A stretch of 64,000 bases of DNA from JAISGQ01 sp045604965 (GCA_045604965.1 JAZUPB010000011.1:1-64000); one strand, 5' to 3'. Positions 8,266 to 16,737 are shown, counted from the first letter of the stretch. Program-made: numbers and translations. Notes: generated by a model not told the origin, from the sequence alone.

Positions 8266-9720
8266 ATGGATAAAAAAATGAGAAGGAACAAATTCTGCTT
8301 TGGCATCGGCACTCTCGGCAGAGATGCAGTATACACCCTCATAAGTATGTATCTCATCACATACTTAACCGAGGTCGTAGGTCTCTCAGACTATCAGCTT
8401 GCAATAATCGGCACCCTTATGGTTATATTTCGTGTGTTCGATGCCCTTAACGACCCGATTATGGGCACTATAGTTGACAACACAAAGAGCAGATGGGGTA
8501 AATTCAAACCCTGGATAGTGTTCGGTGCTATTACTTCGGGCATACTTACCATACTTCTTTTTACCGATTTCAACCTGTCAGACAAAGGATATATTGTATT
8601 TTTCGCAATCATTTATCTCCTCTGGGGTATGGCATATACAACAAATGATATCTCATACTGGTCTCTCATGCCCGCTATCTCAAAGGATCAGAAGGTACGC
8701 GAGGGTGTGGGCGCTATCGCAAGAATATGCGCCAATGTCGGTATGTTTGCTGTAGTTGTCCTTTACACTATGGTTCCCGATCTGTTCGGTATGCCTGCCA
8801 AGAAAAGCTATTTCTGGTTTACTGTCATTATCGTTGCGCTTATGTGGTTCTTCCAGCTTTTCACCGTTTTCGGCGTAAAGGAAGACCGCTCTGAGCTGGA
8901 AACTCAGGAGCACACCTCCTTAAAAGGTATGCTCAAGGCTCTTATAAAGAACGATCAGCTTATGATCACCGCTGTTGCTATGGCACTCTTTATGATAGGC
9001 TACTGCACTACAACATCCTTCGGTGTTTACTATTTCAAGTACGCATATAAGGACGAAGGCACTTATATGATATTTGCCGCAGTTCTCGGTGTGGCTCAGC
9101 TTACGGCTCTTTCCATATTCCCCTTGTTCAGCAGGAAGTTTACAAGAAAACAGCTTTACACAGGCTCGATGATAACTGTAGTTGCCGCCTATCTGCTGTT
9201 TTTCTTCTCCTTTGAAAAGCTTCCTCTTATCATCGCCGCAGGTCTTGCCCTGTTCTTTGCTCAGGCATTTATTCAGCTTCTTATGCTTCTTTTCCTTGCC
9301 GATGCTGTTGAATACGGTCAGTGGAAGCTTGGAAAAAGAAATGAATCTGTTTCATTCGCCGTTCAGCCCTTTATCAATAAACTCGGCGGTGCGATCGGCA
9401 CAGGTGTTGTAACAATTACCCTCATTATTTCCGGTATCAACAATGAATCTCTTAAAATCACACAGATTGAAGAGAGAATAGAGAGCCTTACCGATCCTGC
9501 TGCTATCGCCTCTGCTCAGGCTGAGATAGATGCACTTATAAACGGCGTCACTGGAACTCCGCTCTGGATTATGAAGGGTGCTATGATGATATTCCCTCTC
9601 GTATGTATTCTTCTCGGTTTTATCATCTATTCCAGGAAGTTCAAAATCGACGAAAAAATGTATGCTCAGATAATCAGCGACCTCAACGAGCGCAGCAAAA
9701 ACACTGCCTCCGAAGAATAA
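8266..9720 (+). CDS. GPH-family sugar:cation symporter (MFS superfamily)
   Basis: A membrane transporter of 484 residues with about 12 helices. The segment GRDAVYTLISMYLITYLTEV near the start, followed by NDPIMGTIVDNTKSRWGKFKPW, is the signature of the glycoside-pentoside-hexuronide:cation symporter family (MelB/XylP relatives). The ATG at 8266 follows GAAAGGATG; an upstream in-frame ATG at 8200 lies within the previous gene and lacks a ribosome site. The pairing with the GH13 enzyme suggests uptake of an alpha-linked oligosaccharide such as isomaltose that the enzyme then splits; the actual sugar is inference. A strong terminator follows. Confidence 0.92.
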   Translation: MDKKMRRNKFCFGIGTLGRDAVYTLISMYLITYLTEVVGLSDYQLAIIGTLMVIFRVFDALNDPIMGTIVDNTKSRWGKFKPWIVFGAITSGILTILLFTDFNLSDKGYIVFFAIIYLLWGMAYTTNDISYWSLMPAISKDQKVREGVGAIARICANVGMFAVVVLYTMVPDLFGMPAKKSYFWFTVIIVALMWFFQLFTVFGVKEDRSELETQEHTSLKGMLKALIKNDQLMITAVAMALFMIGYCTTTSFGVYYFKYAYKDEGTYMIFAAVLGVAQLTALSIFPLFSRKFTRKQLYTGSMITVVAAYLLFFFSFEKLPLIIAAGLALFFAQAFIQLLMLLFLADAVEYGQWKLGKRNESVSFAVQPFINKLGGAIGTGVVTITLIISGINNESLKITQIEERIESLTDPAAIASAQAEIDALINGVTGTPLWIMKGAMMIFPLVCILLGFIIYSRKFKIDEKMYAQIISDLNERSKNTASEE

Positions 9721-9732
9721 GATTATACATGT

Positions 9733-9767
9733 GAAAAAGGCTGTGGGGTAACCCACAGCCTTTTTTG
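9733..9767. terminator. bidirectional terminator between symporter and anti-sigma-like gene
   Basis: AAGGCTGTGGG and CCCACAGCCTT form an 11-bp stem with GTAA loop, flanked by A and T runs, lying between two convergent genes. Confidence 0.88.
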
Positions 9768-10583
9768 TTATTCGCTGAGATTAATGCTTCCGTCTTCATT
9801 GAGAACAAACCCTACGCTTTCCAGATGCTCTCTTGCCGCCTTGGGATCTGCTTTGGATGGGTCAAGGGTTAGGGGAAATTTCCCTTTTACGCCCTTATAT
9901 TCCGGTGCATAGTCTATCGCACCAGTTGCTTCGTCAAAGCTGAAAATCTCCGCACTTGGTGCCAGTCCTTCGCTGTATATATAAAATGCTACTTCTCTGT
10001 CAGCGAACATCTCAAGAGTTTCAAATGAATAGAGGAAATAATAAACCCCGTCTGTAATATGTCCGTTGGCTCCGCCGTCGCACAGCGAAAATAGATTGAC
10101 AAACCACGGCTGATAGCCTTCTACAAGGGGAGTTATCTTAACTTCACGGTCCTCATCAAGTGTCATTGGTGTGCCGTCAGCATGCTCGACTGCCACGGCA
10201 ACGTAGCTTCTGGCCTTATCAACATCGTCCCATTCACTGATGTTTTTGCCGCTAACTATACCCATCAGTGTTATATTGTAGTCTCCTGCCTCCTTTGTCT
10301 CGTTGATGATAACTGCGTCCTCGGAAGCAAATGCCTCAGCAAGAGGCTTGTCATCGAAACTTTCCGCAAGCTGTGACGGTGTGAGCAGTCTTACCGCCGC
10401 ATATGCCGTGCCTGCTGTCAGAACTGCCGCAAGTATGACCGCTGCCAATACTGTAATCAATTTTTTGTTTTTCATATTTTTCCTTTCTGCCAGAAATGAG
10501 CGCAGAATCCTTTGAGTATCCTCCTCAAAGCCTTCTCTCACTTCCAGACTGTCAAATGCTTTTTTATACTGTTCTCTGATCAA
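9768..10583 (-). CDS. membrane-anchored putative anti-sigma factor
   Basis: A protein of about 271 residues. A short cytoplasmic N-terminal part (about 1-38, charged, with REGFEEDTQRILRSF) is followed by one transmembrane segment (KKLITVLAAVILAAVLTAGTAYA) and an extracytoplasmic domain of about 210 residues. This layout, directly after an ECF sigma gene and overlapping it, is typical of clostridial anti-sigma factors of the DUF4179 type. The annotated ATG at 10592 sits only one base from AGGAG, so translation more likely starts at the TTG at 10583, which has good spacing. Signal sensed is unknown. The outer domain has no catalytic motif that I recognise. Confidence 0.72.
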   Translation of the reverse strand: MIREQYKKAFDSLEVREGFEEDTQRILRSFLAERKNMKNKKLITVLAAVILAAVLTAGTAYAAVRLLTPSQLAESFDDKPLAEAFASEDAVIINETKEAGDYNITLMGIVSGKNISEWDDVDKARSYVAVAVEHADGTPMTLDEDREVKITPLVEGYQPWFVNLFSLCDGGANGHITDGVYYFLYSFETLEMFADREVAFYIYSEGLAPSAEIFSFDEATGAIDYAPEYKGVKGKFPLTLDPSKADPKAAREHLESVGFVLNEDGSINLSE

Positions 10584-11055
10584 TGTAATCATCTCCTGTC
10601 AGCTTTTCTTTCAGCACTGACCTGCCCCGTGCCAGCCGTGTACCCACTGTGGCAGACGGCATATGCAGTATTTTAGATATCTCTTTTATTGAATATCCCT
10701 CGTAATAATATAGATGAATCACTGTTCGGTATTTTTCCGGCAGTGCAAGCACCGCTTCCATAATACCTGCCTCTTCCTTCGTACTAATTGCAGGGATATC
10801 CTCCGATGCTTCGCTTCTTGCCAGCTTTTTTCGGAGATTTCGTGACATATTTATTGTTACTCTTATAAGCCAGGCTCTTTCGTGTTCCTTGTCGTTGAAT
10901 TTCCTTTCCTTGCTGAGCAGTTTTATAAATACGTCCTGCACGATGTCCTCTGAATCGGCAGTGTTGTGAAGCACTGTATATGCCGCTCTGAAGAGCGTAC
11001 GGCTGTATTCGGTCACTATTTCGGAGATGTATTCATCGGCGCCTGATGAAATCAT
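10564..11055 (-). CDS. ECF-type RNA polymerase sigma factor
   Basis: A 163-residue sigma-70 family regulator with region 2 at about 10-75 (DSEDIVQDVFIKLL, then HERAWLIRVTINMSRNLRK) and region 4 at about 105-155 (LPEKYRTVIHLYYYEGYSIKEISKIL followed by a TVGTRLARGRSVLK helix-turn-helix). GAGGAGGT lies 7 bases before the ATG. It overlaps the downstream membrane protein gene by about 20-29 bases, which points to translational coupling and a sigma/anti-sigma pair. No ECF-type promoter could be recognised with confidence upstream. Confidence 0.93.
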   Translation of the reverse strand: MISSGADEYISEIVTEYSRTLFRAAYTVLHNTADSEDIVQDVFIKLLSKERKFNDKEHERAWLIRVTINMSRNLRKKLARSEASEDIPAISTKEEAGIMEAVLALPEKYRTVIHLYYYEGYSIKEISKILHMPSATVGTRLARGRSVLKEKLTGDDYIDQRTV

Positions 11056-11122
11056 ATGTATGACCTCCTCTCACTGATAAAACAATCGGAAATGTCAGTA
11101 TTTTTCATTTATCGCAGAAATA

Positions 11123-11151
11123 AATAATGCAGGCATACTGCCTGCATTATC
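11123..11151 (-). terminator. terminator after the DUF3737 gene
   Basis: ATAATGCAGGCA and TGCCTGCATTAT form a perfect 12-bp stem with a 3-base loop, followed on the minus strand by TTATTTATTT. It separates the DUF3737 gene from the sigma factor gene downstream. Confidence 0.75.
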
Positions 11152-11170
11152 ATTGATAAATCAAATTTTT

Positions 11171-12022
11171 CTAAGCGGTGCACAGCGCCGTTGTTATCCT
11201 GCATTCAGAGGGCTTCGGCAGTGTATCGTCAAGAATTACCTCACCTATCGAATCAGCCTTGATAAATCCGCTGATGGGATTTTTTACACTTATTATATTC
11301 CCCTTTACTGTTGCCTCCACCTCACTGCGCTCGAATGAAAGATCGGTATCTATCATCTCGCAGTCCTCAAGAACCAGTCCTTTTGCATAGCACAGAGGCT
11401 GAGTTCCTATGATTTTGCATCTTACAAGGCGAAGATTTTCAGAATACCAGGCAAGGTATTCACCTTTAATGGTGCTGTCGTACACCGTAACATTCTTACT
11501 GTGCCAGAATGCGTCCTTTGTATCCAGATACGAATCGCGTATCACCATATTTTCAACGTATTGGAAGGAATATTTTCCTTTCAGGTGTACCCGATCAAGC
11601 TCAAGACCCGCTGTTTTAAGAAAAGGATATTCTCCCTCAAGGGTGCAGTCGGAAAGTTTTATGTCACTGCTGAGCCATCCGAACTCGGGAGAAACCACCT
11701 TGCAGTTATCAAGCTTTATGCCTTTACATTCTCTTACAGCCTTTATTCCGTTCAAAATGCTGTTTTTGATATGTATATTCTCATCGTACCACAGCGCGGC
11801 GCGGCAGTTCTCTGTCATTTCGCAGGAATCGACTACTGCACCCGTTACGTGCCACAGCGGATAACGCAGATTCATATAACAATCCCTGAGAGTTACATCG
11901 GAACATTCCTTCAGTGCGGATTCGCCGTCTGCAGGTCCGTCGAAACGGCAGTTTATTACCTCTGCACCGTGCACTGCATAAAGTGCACGTTCCTCATCAA
12001 GGATCAGGTTCTCAAATTTCAT
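11171..12022 (-). CDS. DUF3737-family right-handed beta-helix protein
   Basis: A 283-residue cytoplasmic protein built of about 20-residue repeats with regularly spaced cysteine, aspartate and valine/leucine positions (for example VTLRDCYMN, IHIKNSIL, IKLDNCKV, LELDRVHL, MVIRDSYL, VTVYDSTI), the pattern of a parallel beta-helix. The family (DUF3737) is common in clostridia, lactobacilli and bacteroidetes and has no established reaction; a carbohydrate-binding or carbohydrate-lyase-like fold is suggested by the helix. No signal peptide. It is monocistronic with its own promoter and terminator. Confidence 0.85.
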   Translation of the reverse strand: MKFENLILDEERALYAVHGAEVINCRFDGPADGESALKECSDVTLRDCYMNLRYPLWHVTGAVVDSCEMTENCRAALWYDENIHIKNSILNGIKAVRECKGIKLDNCKVVSPEFGWLSSDIKLSDCTLEGEYPFLKTAGLELDRVHLKGKYSFQYVENMVIRDSYLDTKDAFWHSKNVTVYDSTIKGEYLAWYSENLRLVRCKIIGTQPLCYAKGLVLEDCEMIDTDLSFERSEVEATVKGNIISVKNPISGFIKADSIGEVILDDTLPKPSECRITTALCTA

Positions 12023-12058
12023 TTTTACAACAGTCCTTTTGCGTTCGATAACTTTGTT

Positions 12059-12087
12059 ATTTTACCTCAAACCCGATGTTTAGTCAA
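12059..12087 (-). promoter_or_regulatory. promoter of the DUF3737 gene
   Basis: On the minus strand TTGACT (12082-12087), 17 bases, TAAAAT (12059-12064), about 37 bases before the start codon. Confidence 0.6.
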
Positions 12088-12166
12088 TATTCTATCACAT
12101 ATTCTACACGCTGTGCAGCGCCTTACAAATAACCATAATATAATTGTCCTTTTTCGTTCTTATGCG

Positions 12167-12195
12167 TTGATTTTTTTACTTTTTGGTTATATAAT
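12167..12195 (+). promoter_or_regulatory. promoter of the NuoEF-like/GltD-like operon
   Basis: TTGATT (12167-12172), 17 bases, perfect TATAAT (12190-12195). The predicted start of transcription is near 12202, giving a leader of about 90 bases. Confidence 0.6.
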
Positions 12196-12213
12196 TTTTA
12201 ATTAATTTATAGT

Positions 12214-12227
12214 ATTCGTTTTCGAAT
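12214..12227. promoter_or_regulatory. small inverted repeat just downstream of the promoter
   Basis: ATTCG-TTTT-CGAAT is a perfect 5-bp inverted repeat about 12 bases after the predicted transcription start. It could be an operator for a dimeric repressor, but it is short and AT-rich and does not match the usual Rex site. Confidence 0.25.
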
Positions 12228-12292
12228 GCCGCCAAACAGGAAAATTTTATGTTTTGCAGCGGCTAAACTCATAAAAAGCTGGAGGAAATCAT

Positions 12293-12790
12293 ATGTGCTG
12301 TCAATGCAACGGACCGCAGAGCGATCTTTCATTACTCAACGAAACACTGAATGAATACGCCGATGTTCCCGGAAGCCTTATTGCAATTCTGCAGAAGGCT
12401 CAGGAAATCTACGGCTATCTCCCAAAGGATGTTATGTATCACATCGCAGAGCGCATCGGCATCTCTCCTGCAGAGGTGGTCGGTGTAGCTACCTTCTATT
12501 CACAGTTCCGCTTAACTCCTATAGGCAAATATCTTATTATGGCCTGTCAGGGCACTGCCTGCCACGTAAACGGCAGTAAGCGAGTCGGAGAAGCTGTCGC
12601 AAAATACCTCGGCATAGAAAACGGCGAGACCACCAAAGACGGACTCTTCACCCTTGAGAATGTCGCCTGTCTCGGATGCTGTTCTCTTGCTCCCGTTATT
12701 ATGATAAACGGCGAAGCTTACGGCAATCTCACCCCTGAGAGTGCAATTGCCATAATCAAGGATATTCAGTCAAAGGAGGCGCAGTCGTAA
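12293..12790 (+). CDS. NuoE/HydC-type 2Fe-2S subunit
   Basis: A 165-residue thioredoxin-like [2Fe-2S] protein. The cluster ligands are visible as Cys85 and Cys90 (CQGTAC) and Cys126 and Cys130 (CLGCC), the C-x4-C and C-x3-C pattern of NuoE, HydC and HymA. The helical N-terminal part (about 15-75) with IYGYLPKDVMYHIAERIGIS and VVGVATFYSQF is typical. An extra MCCQC at the very start could bind metal but is not part of the family core. GGAGG precedes the ATG. Its stop overlaps the next start, indicating a tightly coupled subunit. In these complexes the protein passes electrons to or from the flavin subunit. Confidence 0.95.
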   Translation: MCCQCNGPQSDLSLLNETLNEYADVPGSLIAILQKAQEIYGYLPKDVMYHIAERIGISPAEVVGVATFYSQFRLTPIGKYLIMACQGTACHVNGSKRVGEAVAKYLGIENGETTKDGLFTLENVACLGCCSLAPVIMINGEAYGNLTPESAIAIIKDIQSKEAQS

Positions 12791-14544
12791 TGAAAATTGT
12801 TATCGGTGAAGGTTCCTGCGGTATAGCTGCAGGTGCCTCTAAGGTACGCAGTGCCATCGAAGCTCTTATTACCGAAAGCGACAATTTCACCTTAGGCAGC
12901 ACAGGCTGTATCGGTATGTGTTTCTTAGAGCCTATCATTGACCTTTATGATGATGATAAAAATCTTATCAAAAGACTTGTAAAGGTAACTCCCGATGATG
13001 CTTCGGCTATAATCGAAACCGCCCGCACAGGCGATCTCTCCTTTGTTGAGAAGCTTATCATTTCTCCTGAAGATGAAGAATTCCTGTCTCTGCAGACAAG
13101 AATTGCTCTTCGTCACTGCGGTCTTATTGATCCTACCTCTCTTGAGGATTACCGCGCTGCCGACGGTTACGAGGCATTAAAAAAGACCCTCACCACTATG
13201 ACCCCCGAGGAAGTTATAGAAGAGATAAAGATCTCCGGTCTTGCAGGACGCGGCGGTGCAGGCTTCCCCACCTGGTTCAAATGGAATGCCGCACGTCAGA
13301 GTGCAGGTGAAAACAAGTACCTTATCTGCAACGCCGACGAAGGCGATCCCGGTGCATTTATGGACAGAGCTGTTATTGAGTCCGATCCGCACACACTTAT
13401 CGAGGGTATGCTTATAGGAGCTTACGCTATAGGCGCCTGTGAGATGATAGTTTATGTCCGTGCCGAATATCCTCTTGCAATCGTTCATCTTGAAGAGGCT
13501 ATTCGTCAGGCAAGAGAAGCTAATCTGCTTGGCAAGAACATTCTCGGCACTGACTTTTCCTGTGATATGAGAATAAAGGCCGGTGCAGGCGCATTCGTAT
13601 GCGGTGAGGAAACCGCTCTTATAGAATCCCTTGAGGGTAAGCGCGGTATGCCCCGTCTCAAGCCTCCCTTCCCTGCTCAGAAGGGCTATATGGACGCACC
13701 CTCAAACATAAACAACGTTGAGACCTTTGCAAATGTTTCCTGGATAATAAACAACGGCGGTGCAGCATTTGCCGCTCTCGGTACAGAAAACAGCAAGGGC
13801 ACAAAGGTCTTTGCACTGACCGGAAAGATCCGCAAAGGCGGACTTGTTGAGATACCTATGGGTAAGACACTGCGCGATGTCATTTTCGGCATCGGCGGAG
13901 GTATTCGCGATAACAAGGAATTCAAGGCTGTTCAGATGGGTGGTCCTTCCGGCGGCTGTATACCTGCTGAGCTTCTCGACACCGTAATTGACTATAAAGC
14001 ACTGGCTGCAACCGGCGCGATTATGGGCTCAGGCGGTATGGTCGTTATGGACGAAAGCACCTGTATGGTCGGAATGGCAAAGTTCTTCCTCGATTTCACC
14101 GCTCTTGAATCCTGCGGCAAGTGTACTCACTGCAGAATAGGCACAAAGCGTATGCAGGAGATTCTCACAAGAATTGTCGAGGGCGAAGGAAAAGAGGGTG
14201 ACATCGAGCTGCTTGAGGAGCTCTGCGTTGCTGTTAAGGACGGCGCACTCTGCGGTCTCGGTCAGACTGCACCCAACCCTGTACTTACAACCATCAGATA
14301 TTTCCGAGATGAATATGTCGCTCACATCAGAGATAAGAAGTGCCCCACCAAGGAATGCCCTGCACTTCGCACCTATTATATTGACGCAGACAAGTGCAAA
14401 GGCTGTACCCTTTGCGCACGCAACTGTCCTGCAAAGGCTATCACGGGCAGCGTAAAAGAACCCCACGTTATTGACCCTGCACTTTGTGTCCGCTGTGATC
14501 AGTGCCGCAAGGCCTGCAGGTTCGATGCGATCTATATGGACTAA
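12790..14544 (+). CDS. NuoF/HydB-type FMN and iron-sulfur subunit
   Basis: A 584-residue subunit that carries FMN and the NAD(H) site. In order: an N-terminal thioredoxin-like domain (about 1-85; Cys10, Cys40, Cys44 visible, one fewer cysteine than a classical 2Fe-2S site); the FMN/NADH domain with GRGGAGFPTWFKW at about 150-165 and CNADEGDPGAFMDR; an SLBB-like domain; a [4Fe-4S] site CGKCTHCRIGTKR plus a later Cys in CGLGQTAPNP; and a C-terminal ferredoxin domain with CKGCTLCARNCPAKAI and CVRCDQCRKACRFDAI. The added C-terminal ferredoxin domain is a feature of HydB of bifurcating hydrogenases rather than respiratory NuoF. AAAGGAGG lies upstream; the gene overlaps its predecessor by 1 base. 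Confidence 0.95.
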   Translation: MKIVIGEGSCGIAAGASKVRSAIEALITESDNFTLGSTGCIGMCFLEPIIDLYDDDKNLIKRLVKVTPDDASAIIETARTGDLSFVEKLIISPEDEEFLSLQTRIALRHCGLIDPTSLEDYRAADGYEALKKTLTTMTPEEVIEEIKISGLAGRGGAGFPTWFKWNAARQSAGENKYLICNADEGDPGAFMDRAVIESDPHTLIEGMLIGAYAIGACEMIVYVRAEYPLAIVHLEEAIRQAREANLLGKNILGTDFSCDMRIKAGAGAFVCGEETALIESLEGKRGMPRLKPPFPAQKGYMDAPSNINNVETFANVSWIINNGGAAFAALGTENSKGTKVFALTGKIRKGGLVEIPMGKTLRDVIFGIGGGIRDNKEFKAVQMGGPSGGCIPAELLDTVIDYKALAATGAIMGSGGMVVMDESTCMVGMAKFFLDFTALESCGKCTHCRIGTKRMQEILTRIVEGEGKEGDIELLEELCVAVKDGALCGLGQTAPNPVLTTIRYFRDEYVAHIRDKKCPTKECPALRTYYIDADKCKGCTLCARNCPAKAITGSVKEPHVIDPALCVRCDQCRKACRFDAIYMD

Positions 14545-14559
14545 GGAGGCGAATTTAAA

Positions 14560-16587
14560 ATGGATCAGATAAAAATCACAATAAACGGTATTGAAATGAC
14601 CGGCAAAAAAGGCGACACCATATTAAATATCCCCGCCGCTAACGGCATTGAAATTCCGAACCTATGCTATAATTCAAACCTTAAATTATATGGCGCCTGC
14701 GGTCTCTGCCTTGTAGAGGCTGAGGGTGTTCCCAAGCTTCTTCGCGCCTGCTCCACCGTTGCGACTGACGGTATGGTGATAAACACCGAAGGTGACAGAG
14801 CGAAAAACGCCAGAAATATCGCCCTTGAGCTTATTATGAGTGATCACGAAGGAGACTGCAAAGGTCCTTGTTCCCTTAACTGCCCTGCAAGAACCGATGT
14901 TCAGGGCTATCTCAAGGCTATCGCTCAGGGCAACGATAAAGAAGCTGTCCGCATTATCAAGGAGAAAATTCCCATTCCTGCATCTATCGGCCGTGTCTGC
15001 CCTCACCCCTGTGAGGCAAACTGCCGCAGAGCTTTGGTCGAAGAGCCTATCTCAATTGCATATTTAAAGGCTTTTGCCGCTGACAATGATCTCGCTTCCG
15101 ATGAGCCTTACAAGGCTTCTCCCAATGTTGATACAGGCAAAAAAGTCGCTGTCATCGGCGGCGGTCCTGCGGGCTTGAGCGCAGCTTACTATCTGCGCCT
15201 TGCAGGTCACACAGTCACAATATACGATGCAATGCCCGAAATGGGCGGTATGCTTCGCTATGGCATTCCCGAATATCGTCTTCCGAAAGCTGTACTGGCA
15301 AAGGAAGTTGATTCAATAAAAGCTATCGGCGTTGAAATGAAAAACGGCGTCAAGCTCGGCAAGGATATAACCCTCGAAGAGCTCAGAAAAGAAAATGATG
15401 CTGTACTCGTTGCTGTTGGTGCCTGGAAGAGCAGTAATGTAGGCTGCCAAGGTGAAGATCTTCAGGGTGTTCTCGGCGGTATTGATTTCCTCCGTGAGGT
15501 CAATATGGGACATATTCCCGATATCGGCAGGAATGTTGCTGTTGTCGGCGGCGGAAACACCGCTATGGATGCCTGCCGCACTGCTGTCCGCTGCGGCGCA
15601 GAGAATGTTTACGTTATCTACCGCAGAACAAGAGCCGAAGCTCCTGCAGAGGATATTGAAATAGAAGAAGCTATCGAGGAAGGCGTACAGTTTAAATTCC
15701 TTACAAATCCCGCTGAGATCATCGGCGAGAACGGCAGAGTAACGGCTGTTAAGCTTCAGATTATGGAGCTCGGCGAGCCTGATGCCTCCGGTCGCCGCTC
15801 CCCTGTTCCTGTTGAAGGCAAATTTGAGATTCTTCCCATCGATACACTTATCTCTGCCATCGGTCAGAAATGCGATCCTATTGGTCTTGCTGATGTTGAG
15901 CTTTCACGCAGAGGCACTGTTACCGCCAACGAAAACAACTGCATAACCAATCTTGAGGGTGTTTTTGCCGCAGGTGATGCCACAAATCGCGGTGCTTCCA
16001 TCGCTATCGACGCTATTGCCGAGGGTGACAGAGCCGCTATGGCAATAGATGCTTATTTAAGCGGCAAGCCTATGGACTTCCCCGAACCCTATTATTCAAA
16101 GAGAAATGTCACCGCAGAGATGCTTTCTGACAGAGAAAAAGCTCCCAGAGCTCAGATGTCCGTAAAGGACGCAGCCTACAGACGCGGCAATTTTGAGTCG
16201 GTTATCAATGGATTTACCGAAGAACAGGCTCGCAAAGAAGCGGCACGCTGTCTTGAGTGCGGCTGTCACGACTTTGCTGACTGCAAGCTCATCCGCTATG
16301 CTAATCTTGAACCCATCAATCCCGACCGCTTTGCAGGCGAAAAACACAAGTCATTTAAAGAACAGAAGCTTATCACTATTGAACGCGATCAGGGCAAGTG
16401 CATACTTTGCAACCTCTGTGTACGCACCTGCCGTGAAGAGGTGGGTTCAGGGCTTTTAGGTCTTGTTGACAGAGGCTTCGCCACTGTTATAAAGCCTGAA
16501 TTTGAGGACGATGCAGCGGCAAGATGCAAGGATTGTCACAAATGCGTCGATCTCTGCCCCACCGGTGCACTGAAGATTCTGAAATAA
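14560..16587 (+). CDS. 2Fe-2S / GltD-like NAD(P)H oxidoreductase / ferredoxin fusion
   Basis: A 675-residue multidomain subunit. An N-terminal 2Fe-2S domain (Cys36, Cys47, Cys50, Cys64) is followed by a cysteine-rich GltD-like entry region (CKGPCSLNCPARTDVQGYL, then CPHPCEANCRR), an FAD-binding Rossmann motif VIGGGPAGLSAAYYLRLAGH, an NADPH-site VVGGGNTAMDAC with the following YRRTRAEAPA, and a C-terminal pair of [4Fe-4S] sites (CILCNLCVRTC and CKDCHKCVDLCPTGAL). The two arginines after the second glycine motif are usual for NADPH binding. It lies where HydA would be in a hydrogenase operon, but has no H-cluster motifs. Likely it links NADPH to the HydBC-like module, possibly by flavin-based bifurcation; that is inference. 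Confidence 0.92.
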   Translation: MDQIKITINGIEMTGKKGDTILNIPAANGIEIPNLCYNSNLKLYGACGLCLVEAEGVPKLLRACSTVATDGMVINTEGDRAKNARNIALELIMSDHEGDCKGPCSLNCPARTDVQGYLKAIAQGNDKEAVRIIKEKIPIPASIGRVCPHPCEANCRRALVEEPISIAYLKAFAADNDLASDEPYKASPNVDTGKKVAVIGGGPAGLSAAYYLRLAGHTVTIYDAMPEMGGMLRYGIPEYRLPKAVLAKEVDSIKAIGVEMKNGVKLGKDITLEELRKENDAVLVAVGAWKSSNVGCQGEDLQGVLGGIDFLREVNMGHIPDIGRNVAVVGGGNTAMDACRTAVRCGAENVYVIYRRTRAEAPAEDIEIEEAIEEGVQFKFLTNPAEIIGENGRVTAVKLQIMELGEPDASGRRSPVPVEGKFEILPIDTLISAIGQKCDPIGLADVELSRRGTVTANENNCITNLEGVFAAGDATNRGASIAIDAIAEGDRAAMAIDAYLSGKPMDFPEPYYSKRNVTAEMLSDREKAPRAQMSVKDAAYRRGNFESVINGFTEEQARKEAARCLECGCHDFADCKLIRYANLEPINPDRFAGEKHKSFKEQKLITIERDQGKCILCNLCVRTCREEVGSGLLGLVDRGFATVIKPEFEDDAAARCKDCHKCVDLCPTGALKILK

Positions 16588-16619
16588 TAAAATTTATGTC
16601 TCAGATTTACGTGCTTTCA

Positions 16620-16651
16620 CCCCTCAGGTATTCCTGCCTGAGGGGTTTTGT
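16620..16651 (+). terminator. terminator of the electron-transfer operon
   Basis: CCCCTCAGG and CCTGAGGGG form a 9-bp GC-rich stem followed by TTTTG and TTT, 33 bases after the last stop. Confidence 0.88.
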
Positions 16652-16672
16652 TTATCTACAGCTAAGCCAATG

Positions 16673-16701
16673 TTGACTTTATGTTTTTCCTGATGCATAA
16701 T
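16673..16701 (+). promoter_or_regulatory. promoter of the DUF2625 gene
   Basis: TTGACT (16673-16678), 17 bases, CATAAT (16696-16701), about 36 bases before the start. Confidence 0.5.
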
Positions 16702-16737
16702 TTTAATGGATAATCTTAAATTACGCAGGAGTTCAAT

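Noticed and set aside
12214..12227. Rex repressor site
   Set aside because: The half-sites ATTCG/CGAAT do not match the TTGTGA/TCACAA pattern.
14560..16587. Formate dehydrogenase or [FeFe] hydrogenase catalytic subunit
   Set aside because: No molybdopterin or H-cluster motifs; the body is GltD-like with FAD and NADPH sites.
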